Positions 15,888 through 21,046 of a stretch of 21,046 bases of DNA are shown here, one piece after another. How positions within the stretch are numbered: the first letter of the stretch is position 1; each line of letters begins with the position of its first letter. Below the pieces are notes generated by a model. That model had not been told where the DNA came from and did no database searches. It worked only from the letters and a program-made list of their open reading frames with translations. Source of the stretch: an uncultured Parabacteroides sp. (GTDB taxonomy: Bacteria; Bacteroidota; Bacteroidia; Bacteroidales; Tannerellaceae); NCBI GenBank assembly GCA_900547435.1, contig URGO01000042.1, positions 1 to 21,046 on the forward strand, given 5' to 3'. A program made the position numbers and the translations under genes.

Positions 15888-17780
15888 TCATTCAAAATGC
15901 CGAATCGCTTCCGCGATGCTTCCCGCATCCATACCACAAAGCCGGAACAACTCCGGTACAGCCCCATGCTCAATAAATTTGTCCGGTATACCGATGCGTT
16001 TCACTTTCGGCGTATATCCGTTATCTGCCATGAATTCCAATACTGCACTGCCCAAACCGCCTTTGATTACACCATTTTCTATGGTAATTATCTTGTGGAA
16101 GTTCCTCCCGACCTCATGCAGCAGTTTTTCATCTAAAGGCTTCAGGAAAATCATATCGTAATGCGCGACAGAGAAACCTTCTTTCTCGACCGCATCAATA
16201 GCTTTTATCGCTTCATTACCGATAGGGCCTAACGAAAGCACTGCGATATCTTTACCCTCCCTCAGCTTCCGGCCTTTTCCTATAGGCAAAGCCTTCATCT
16301 CGTTGTGCCAATCAATCTTTTCTCCTTTTCCGCGAGGATAACGGATAACAAACGCCCCGTCTTGGGCGGCATAACCGGTATACATCAGATTCCGCAACCC
16401 CCATTCATCCAAAGGTGACGAAATGGTCAAATTCGGGATCGGACGCAAATAGGCCAAATCAAAAGCCCCATGATGGGTCGCGCCATCTTCGCCTACCAAT
16501 CCTGCACGGTCTAAACATAACACGACATGCAATTTCTGCAAAGCCACATCATGAATAACCATATCATACGCTCGTTGCATAAATGAGGAATAAATATTAC
16601 AGAATGGTATCATCCCCTCTTTGGCCAATCCGGCAGAAAAGGTTACAGCATGTCCTTCAGCAATTCCCACGTCAAAGGTCCGCTCCGGAAAGGCTTTCAT
16701 GAGAAAAGTCATAGAACAGCCCGTAGGCATAGCCGGCGTAATTCCGACAATACGCTTGTCTTTCTCAGCCAGCTCTACCAAAGTATGCCCGAATACATCC
16801 TGATACAATTGCGGTTCATCTGTTCGATGGACAATAATCCGCTCACCGGTCTCCTTGTTGAACCGTCCCGGAGCATGCCACTCCGTAGCCGATTCTTCCG
16901 CCGGTTTAAAACCTTTTCCTTTCTTCGTCTTGATATGAAGCAGTTTCGGTCCTTGCAAATCCTTGATATCGTTCAGCAATTTAACCAAATAACCAACGTC
17001 ATGTCCGTCTACCGGTCCGAAATAACGAATACTGAATCCCTCAAACAGATTATGTTGTTGCGTTAAAAGGGCCTTCAGACTATTATTAAAGCGGAGAATG
17101 TTCTCTCGACGACTATCGTCTATCAGTTTCATTTTCCGCAGACCGCGATAGACATCGTAGCGCATCTTATTATATGCCTGGCTGGTCGTAATATCAACCA
17201 AGTATTGGCTCAATCCTCCTACGCTATGGTCTATCGCCATATTATTGTCATTCAAAATAATCAACAGATTATTCGGATTGGCAGAAGCATTATTCAATCC
17301 CTCAAAGGCCAAACCGCCTGTCATGGCTCCGTCGCCTATTACCGCTATGACATGCCGTTCTTCTTGCTTCAACGCCGAAGCGACCGACATACCCATGGCG
17401 GCCGAAATGGAGTTGGATGCATGACCGGCTATAAAAGCATCATACTCGCTTTCAGCAGGATTGGGGAAACCGCTTATTCCATGCAATTTCCGCAACGTAT
17501 GAAAGACCTCGCGCCGACCGGTCAGGATTTTATGCCCATATGCCTGATGCCCTACATCCCAGACAATCCGGTCAAAAGGCGTATTGAATACATAGTGTAA
17601 TGCCACTGTCAGTTCAACCGTTCCTAAGCTCGCGCCCAAATGTCCCGGATTCTCCGACAGAACATCTATTATATATTGGCGAAGCTCCGCACATACTTCC
17701 GGTAATTTATCCTCCGGAAGCTTCCGCAAATCCGCAGGATAATCGATTTCGTCCAATATATGCTCATTACAAACGTCCAT
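15888..17780 (-). CDS. dxs: 1-deoxy-D-xylulose-5-phosphate synthase
   Basis: DXS condenses pyruvate and glyceraldehyde 3-phosphate using thiamine diphosphate, the first step of the MEP isoprenoid pathway. The 630-residue length is typical. Visible features are catalytic His47 in GHLGASLG, His78 in VGHQAYGHK, the cofactor motif GDGAMTGG at 149-156 with its closing Asn pair near 178-180, and the pyrimidine-domain block DRAGLVGEDGATHHG. A transketolase C-terminal domain completes the protein. It is first in a unit with trkA and trkH; this pairing of MEP pathway and K+ uptake has no obvious functional reason. A TAnnTTTG element lies right upstream, giving a very short leader. Confidence 0.97.
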   Translation of the reverse strand: MDVCNEHILDEIDYPADLRKLPEDKLPEVCAELRQYIIDVLSENPGHLGASLGTVELTVALHYVFNTPFDRIVWDVGHQAYGHKILTGRREVFHTLRKLHGISGFPNPAESEYDAFIAGHASNSISAAMGMSVASALKQEERHVIAVIGDGAMTGGLAFEGLNNASANPNNLLIILNDNNMAIDHSVGGLSQYLVDITTSQAYNKMRYDVYRGLRKMKLIDDSRRENILRFNNSLKALLTQQHNLFEGFSIRYFGPVDGHDVGYLVKLLNDIKDLQGPKLLHIKTKKGKGFKPAEESATEWHAPGRFNKETGERIIVHRTDEPQLYQDVFGHTLVELAEKDKRIVGITPAMPTGCSMTFLMKAFPERTFDVGIAEGHAVTFSAGLAKEGMIPFCNIYSSFMQRAYDMVIHDVALQKLHVVLCLDRAGLVGEDGATHHGAFDLAYLRPIPNLTISSPLDEWGLRNLMYTGYAAQDGAFVIRYPRGKGEKIDWHNEMKALPIGKGRKLREGKDIAVLSLGPIGNEAIKAIDAVEKEGFSVAHYDMIFLKPLDEKLLHEVGRNFHKIITIENGVIKGGLGSAVLEFMADNGYTPKVKRIGIPDKFIEHGAVPELFRLCGMDAGSIAEAIRHFE

Positions 17781-17796
17781 ATTCTCTATTTTTGGG

Positions 17797-17804
17797 CAAA
17801 AATA
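17797..17804 (-). promoter_or_regulatory. -7 promoter element of dxs-trkA-trkH
   Basis: The minus strand reads TATTTTTG, an exact TAnnTTTG, 16 bases before the dxs ATG. A TTTA about 21 bases further upstream is a partial -33 element. The leader would be only about 10 bases. Because the A/T-rich strip also serves the end of the preceding gene, a chance match is possible. Confidence 0.45.
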
Positions 17805-17823
17805 ACGAATAAAAGGCAGACTT

Positions 17824-17863
17824 CATAAAAAAAACAAAAATTACAAGAACAATTCCGGTTCTT
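17824..17863 (-). terminator. Possible intrinsic terminator of the EFR1-type gene
   Basis: In the minus-strand direction AAGAAC (complement of 17858-17863 side) pairs with GTTCTT (complement of 17845-17850 side), with a 7-base loop inside the last codons. The stop codon and a T-rich run over 17824-17840 follow. The 6-base-pair stem is weak, but the U-tract is the best in this window. Confidence 0.4.
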
Positions 17864-18626
17864 TGCGTGCACTGAAGTTCTGATAAAGATAGGCGGCAAA
17901 TGGGTTGGGGAACGTGCGCGCCCCTTCCGGACACTCTTTCACGCAGGCGCAACACTTAATGCACTTCAGCGGATCGCTATAGATTTCACCATCGACTACC
18001 GAAACGGCTTCTGTGGGACAAATGGCGATGCAATGCTCGCATTGCGTGCAGAGGTTGAGGTCGGTAAGCGGCGCGGCAGGTTGTGCAGGCTTTTTCTCCT
18101 TATAGGGGAAATGCCCCTTCACCACCAGCGGCTCCATCGCGTCCAAATCCTTCAGCGCATGAACTTTCTCTACGATATGTTGGCCGAAAAGGAACGCCGC
18201 GTCGTGGTCCGCCTTGTCCGGACGACCTGCCGCCACGGGATATTCCTCCGAACTGAACGAATGCTCCCCGATGAACGCCCCCGCCGCCACCGGTACAAAC
18301 CCCTGGCGCTTCAAGACGTCAGCAAGTTCCAGCAGGGCATCATCGTAATCCCGGTTGCCATACACCACGATCGGCACCGCCGGCGTCCGCTTCCCCCGGA
18401 GCATCTGCAACCGTTCGAGCGCGACATCCGGCACGCGGCCGCCATACACGGGCACCGCCACGAGCGTCAGTTCACCCTCGATGCTTTCTATCTCAGCCGG
18501 TTTCTCGTAGGTCAAATCCGATTCCGCATAAGAAACAGCGCCCATCCCTTCTGCTACGGCATGTACAATCTTAGCCGAAGTGTGGGTGGGCGAAAAATAA
18601 ACGACATGTATATTTTTACAATTCAT
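17841..18626 (-). CDS. EFR1-type ferredoxin: flavodoxin-like domain plus two [4Fe-4S] clusters
   Basis: From the ATG at 18626 the protein has 261 residues and no signal peptide. The N-terminal part is flavodoxin-like, with SPTHTS at 12-17 in the phosphate-binding loop position and VPVYGGRVP at 58-66. The C-terminal part carries two bacterial ferredoxin motifs: Cys193, 196, 199, 203 and Cys222, 225, 228, 232, each with Pro after the last Cys. It is therefore a likely cytoplasmic electron carrier; partners are unknown. A longer frame starting at a TTG (18650) is rejected because it would begin inside the upstream hairpin. By hand count the gene is about 58% GC (720 bases), against about 45% in sampled dxs lines, which could mean transfer. 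The nearby iorAB needs a low-potential acceptor, so a link is conceivable but unproven. Confidence 0.88.
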   Translation of the reverse strand: MNCKNIHVVYFSPTHTSAKIVHAVAEGMGAVSYAESDLTYEKPAEIESIEGELTLVAVPVYGGRVPDVALERLQMLRGKRTPAVPIVVYGNRDYDDALLELADVLKRQGFVPVAAGAFIGEHSFSSEEYPVAAGRPDKADHDAAFLFGQHIVEKVHALKDLDAMEPLVVKGHFPYKEKKPAQPAAPLTDLNLCTQCEHCIAICPTEAVSVVDGEIYSDPLKCIKCCACVKECPEGARTFPNPFAAYLYQNFSARKEPELFL

Positions 18627-18641
18627 CACTTTTCTGTTTTT

Positions 18642-18697
18642 AGTTGACAAATTAACAAGGTCCCTTATAGCCTCGTCAACTTGTCAACTCGTCAACT
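18642..18697 (-). repeat. AGTTGAC-octamer repeat and 19-base-pair RNA hairpin between tlpA and the EFR1-type gene
   Basis: In the minus-strand direction three octamers (AGTTGACG, AGTTGACA, AGTTGACG) run from 18697 to 18674. The arm complementary to 18671-18689 pairs with the arm complementary to 18642-18660 around a 10-base loop. All 19 positions pair in the minus-strand RNA, 16 as Watson-Crick pairs and 3 as G-U. On the plus strand those three would be A-C mismatches, so the structure fits the transcribed strand. It begins 14 bases after the tlpA stop codon region and ends 15 bases before the next start codon. There is no U-tract. Confidence 0.7.
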
Positions 18698-18703
18698 TGT
18701 TTC

Positions 18704-19216
18704 CTATTTTCCTAACGCATTCTCTATGGCTTGCATCAATTGGGCAAACTCTTTATCAGTGTAACCTTTGCTGGCATACACCACCTTGCCGTCTTTTCCA
18801 ATCAGATAGGAACGAGGAATGAGATTCTTGGCAAACGAGTTAAAGATGGCGCGATTCTTGTCCGGATAAAGTTGAAATTCGAAGCCCTTCTTCTCGTTAT
18901 ACTTCTTGAGGTCGGCATCCGTATGTTCCCGGCCAATCACCAACATCACAAAGTCCTTATTGTCCTTATACTTCGGCCACAACGTTTGCTTTACCGCCGC
19001 CAATTCCTTCTGGCAAGGCGGACACCAAGTGGCAAAGAGGTTGACGAGAATCACCTTGCCCTTCCACTGCGTAGAGGCGAGCTTCGTCCCGTCGTCGTGC
19101 GTAATCGTAAAGGAGGGCATCGCGTCGCCCACCTTTACAATATCATCGGCATCGGTCTGCGCCCACGCCAAGCAAGCGAAGAGCAGACAGATAGTTGTCA
19201 ATAGATACTTTTTCAT
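18704..19216 (-). CDS. Exported TlpA/ResA-like thioredoxin
   Basis: The 170-residue protein starts at the ATG at 19216 with a Sec signal peptide (MKKYLLTTICLLFACLAWAQ, cleavage expected after AWA). A thioredoxin fold with active site WCPPC (Cys65 and Cys68) follows, then the cis-Pro segment LIPRSYLIG and a TlpA-type insert. It should reduce or exchange disulfides in the periplasm; the target is not evident. An open frame with a GTG start at 19243 exists, but it would lie inside the repeat and extend the signal peptide, so I use the ATG. No Shine-Dalgarno and no exact TAnnTTTG are seen upstream, so it may be read through from iorB. Confidence 0.9.
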   Translation of the reverse strand: MKKYLLTTICLLFACLAWAQTDADDIVKVGDAMPSFTITHDDGTKLASTQWKGKVILVNLFATWCPPCQKELAAVKQTLWPKYKDNKDFVMLVIGREHTDADLKKYNEKKGFEFQLYPDKNRAIFNSFAKNLIPRSYLIGKDGKVVYASKGYTDKEFAQLMQAIENALGK

Positions 19217-19237
19217 AAGCTGTAAATTATTAAGTTT

Positions 19238-19310
19238 AAACACGGAGACACGAAGGCACGGAGCATTATTTGGATCTAAGAAATAAATCTCTGTGTCTCT
19301 GTGCCTCTGT
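19238..19310. repeat. Second octamer-type inverted repeat, directly after iorB
   Basis: The left arm (19238-19263) is made of CACGGAG-type octamers: ACACGGAG, ACACGAAG, GCACGGAG. The right arm (19289-19310) contains the complementary CTCTGTGT, CTCTGTGC, CTCTGT. The spacer 19264-19288 is A/T-rich. The left arm has G where copy one (659-722) has A, so arms pair through G-U only in plus-strand RNA. It lies 7 bases after the iorB stop codon and 21 bases before the tlpA start. Confidence 0.75.
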
Positions 19311-19317
19311 ATTCTGT

Positions 19318-19902
19318 TTATTTTCTATTATGCTGTGCAATTTCATATCCCGCCTTCAAAGCTTTGAGGTTCATGGCCACGATCTCCTCGCCTTTGCGGG
19401 CAAAGATACTGCGGACGCCCTCTTCAATCTTTTCGTATTCCAATCCAAGGAAAGGCGTAGCAGCTCCAAGCATGACGATATTCGCCGCGCGGACCGAACC
19501 CGCCTCCTTCGCGATGGCTTCCACATCCAAGACGACCTTGTGCGGGAGCTTGTCCAATTCAGCGTTCACCTTCTCTATCTCCGGATAGTTCGGGATATTG
19601 ACGAAAGGTTGCGAGTTGGTGACCAGCCATCCTTCCTTATTCAAATAGGGAAGATAACGAAGGCTCTCCATCGGTTCGAGGGAGATGATCAAATCCGCAT
19701 GGCCGAGCGGAATCAAATCAGAAGCAATCGGCTGATCCGAGAGACGAAGATTCGATTGCACATCTCCTCCGCGCTGGCTCATCCCGTGTACTTCCGCCTG
19801 CTTCATATAAAGACCTTCCTTCAAGGCGGCTTCTCCGATAGCGGCAGCTATGGAAAGGATTCCTTGTCCGCCTACACCTGATAGTATGATATCTGTTTTC
19901 AT
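19318..19902 (-). CDS. iorB: Indolepyruvate oxidoreductase subunit beta
   Basis: The 194-residue subunit of a 2-oxoacid:ferredoxin oxidoreductase belongs to the gamma-domain family that binds CoA/TPP-side elements. The diagnostic SGVGGQGILSIAAAIGEAA lies near the N-terminus, followed by EVHGMSQRGGDVQS. With IorA it oxidatively decarboxylates indolepyruvate and other aryl pyruvates to acyl-CoA. The ATG at 19902 overlaps the iorA TGA by four bases (ATGA), so translation is coupled. An upstream in-frame start at 19944 would run deep into iorA and is rejected. Phenylacetate-CoA ligase, a common neighbour, is not seen downstream. Confidence 0.93.
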   Translation of the reverse strand: MKTDIILSGVGGQGILSIAAAIGEAALKEGLYMKQAEVHGMSQRGGDVQSNLRLSDQPIASDLIPLGHADLIISLEPMESLRYLPYLNKEGWLVTNSQPFVNIPNYPEIEKVNAELDKLPHKVVLDVEAIAKEAGSVRAANIVMLGAATPFLGLEYEKIEEGVRSIFARKGEEIVAMNLKALKAGYEIAQHNRK

Positions 19903-21046
19903 TTCTTGCTTGCTTTTTTCTTTCTGGTTAATGTCTGGATACATTCACGACGAGGAATCAAAACGGAAACGCCTTTGTATTCGATCTCTTCGCGGATGAT
20001 TTGCTTCATCTCTTCGTAATTCTTCTTGAGCGGAATCATGACACGGATATGCGCCGGATCGACACCGATACCTGCACAGATCGATTCCAAACGTCCCGTA
20101 CCAGCCGAATCTTGTCCGCCGGTCATGGCCGTTGTCTCGTTATCCGAGATGACAATAGTAATATTCGTATTCTCGTTCACACAATCCAGCAGACCGGTCA
20201 TGCCCGAATGGGTAAAGGTCGAGTCGCCAATCACCGATACCGCCGGGAAGACGCCCGCATCCGAAGCGCCTTTGGCCATCGTAATGGAAGCGCCCATGTC
20301 AATGCAAGAATCTATCGCACGGAACGGAGGCAACGCTCCCAACGTATAACATCCAATATCGCCAAACACCTTCGCACCTTCATATTCTGCCAGCACATCG
20401 TTCAACGCCTGATACATATCGCGGTGTCCGCATCCTTGGCATAAAGCAGGCGGACGTTGCTCTACCACTTCCGGCGTAGCATAATATTGCGTGATGGTCA
20501 AACCTAACGCTTTGCCCACGGCATCCGGCGTGAGTTCGCCATCGCGTTGCAACGTTCCATCCAAACGCCCATGTACTTTCAATCCTTTGCTCAATAAACC
20601 CTTCAATTGTTGCTCTACCACCGGATACCCTTCTTCCAATACCAGAATCTCATCACATTCATCCACCAAGCGGGCGAGCTTTTCAGTTGGCACCGGATAT
20701 TGCGCAATTTTCAATACTGGATGCTTGAATCCATCGGGGTAATTTTCGGAAAGATAGTTGAAAGCAATACCGGTTGCAATTATGCCTAATGACTTATCCG
20801 GCGCATCATAATATATATTGTAAGGCGATGCCTCCGAAGCCTGTTCAAATGTTTCTTGCGCGGCAATCAGTTTCCGATAGCGTTGACGAGCCAAAGCCGG
20901 AAGGAGGATATAACGTTGCCGTCCATCCTCCGGGCAATGCATCGGAAGCGTATCCTTCATCTCCCGCGTTTCCACTCCGGCACGCGAATGCGCCATGCGG
21001 GTCGTTACGCGAAGCAGAATCGGATAACCTAACTTCTCCGACAATT
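19899..21046 (-). CDS. iorA: Indolepyruvate oxidoreductase subunit alpha, C-terminal part (5' end outside window)
   Basis: About 382 codons are visible; the N-terminal pyrimidine domain continues past 21046. The fragment begins LSEKLGYPILLRVTTRMAHS, the end of the pyruvate-oxidoreductase pyrimidine domain. Further along come LCQGCGHRD, GDIGCYTLG and the thiamine diphosphate block GDSTFTHSGMTGLL with ISDNETTAMTGG. The C-terminus is SVLIPRRECIQTLTRKKKASKK. Archaeal IorA carries a C-terminal ferredoxin-like domain with two [4Fe-4S] motifs, but no CxxCxxC pattern is present here, so electrons must pass to separate carriers. The stop codon overlaps iorB by four bases. Confidence 0.94.
   Translation of the reverse strand, partial: LSEKLGYPILLRVTTRMAHSRAGVETREMKDTLPMHCPEDGRQRYILLPALARQRYRKLIAAQETFEQASEASPYNIYYDAPDKSLGIIATGIAFNYLSENYPDGFKHPVLKIAQYPVPTEKLARLVDECDEILVLEEGYPVVEQQLKGLLSKGLKVHGRLDGTLQRDGELTPDAVGKALGLTITQYYATPEVVEQRPPALCQGCGHRDMYQALNDVLAEYEGAKVFGDIGCYTLGALPPFRAIDSCIDMGASITMAKGASDAGVFPAVSVIGDSTFTHSGMTGLLDCVNENTNITIVISDNETTAMTGGQDSAGTGRLESICAGIGVDPAHIRVMIPLKKNYEEMKQIIREEIEYKGVSVLIPRRECIQTLTRKKKASKK

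Noticed and set aside
18033..18647. 204-codon plus-strand open frame opposite the EFR1-type gene
   Set aside because: High GC lowers the number of stop codons, and the translation is rich in Arg and His without domains, so it is a shadow.
18627..18650. TTG start eight codons upstream for the EFR1-type gene
   Set aside because: It lies in the hairpin arm, and the ATG at 18626 begins exactly at the flavodoxin-like strand.

Overview
The window looks like chromosomal core DNA of a Bacteroidota member, most likely order Bacteroidales and perhaps a Parabacteroides-like Tannerellaceae. The reasons are a giant SprA/Sov type IX secretion translocon, a fused MurF-alanine racemase, a GSCFA-domain protein, several exact matches to the Bacteroidota -7 promoter element TAnnTTTG, weak Shine-Dalgarno signals and a GC content of roughly 45%. 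The taxonomic placement is inference from gene content. Thirteen protein-coding loci are supported; twelve are on the minus strand and one small gene is on the plus strand. No tRNA, rRNA, CRISPR array or complete insertion sequence was seen, and no gene-free stretch exceeds 300 bases.

Layout from left to right. Bases 1-546 hold an Rpn/PD-(D/E)XK nuclease gene that runs off the left edge and is interrupted by a single in-frame TAA. Bases 547-750 are intergenic, with a promoter for that gene and an octamer-based inverted repeat. Bases 751-4212 are a two-gene unit, GSCFA protein then MurF-Alr. A divergent promoter region follows, then a 103-residue secreted mini-protein (4347-4658, plus strand) that is almost only a signal peptide plus a type IX sorting-domain-like module. 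Bases 4748-4810 carry three GTTTC-N7-GAAAC palindromes at an exact 21-base period, between two converging genes. Bases 4817-12840 are ruvA-sprA, overlapping as TAATG. Bases 13040-17780 are dxs-trkA-trkH: isoprenoid precursor synthesis plus potassium uptake. Bases 17841-18626 encode a flavodoxin/two-[4Fe-4S] EFR1-type protein that is clearly richer in GC than its neighbours. Bases 18704-19216 encode an exported TlpA-like thioredoxin. Bases 19318-21046 are iorA (5' end cut by the window edge) and iorB, an indolepyruvate oxidoreductase.

Functional picture: envelope and secretion (murF-alr, GSCFA, sprA, the mini-protein, tlpA) dominate, with housekeeping DNA repair (ruvA), ion transport (trkAH), isoprenoid synthesis (dxs) and anaerobic aryl-pyruvate metabolism (iorAB, possibly ferredoxin-linked). 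The most unusual material is intergenic. Almost every transcript end carries an inverted repeat, and three different repeat architectures occur: octamers of the ACACAGAG type (two loci), octamers of the AGTTGACG type (one locus), and 21-base-period GTTTC/GAAAC palindromes (one locus).
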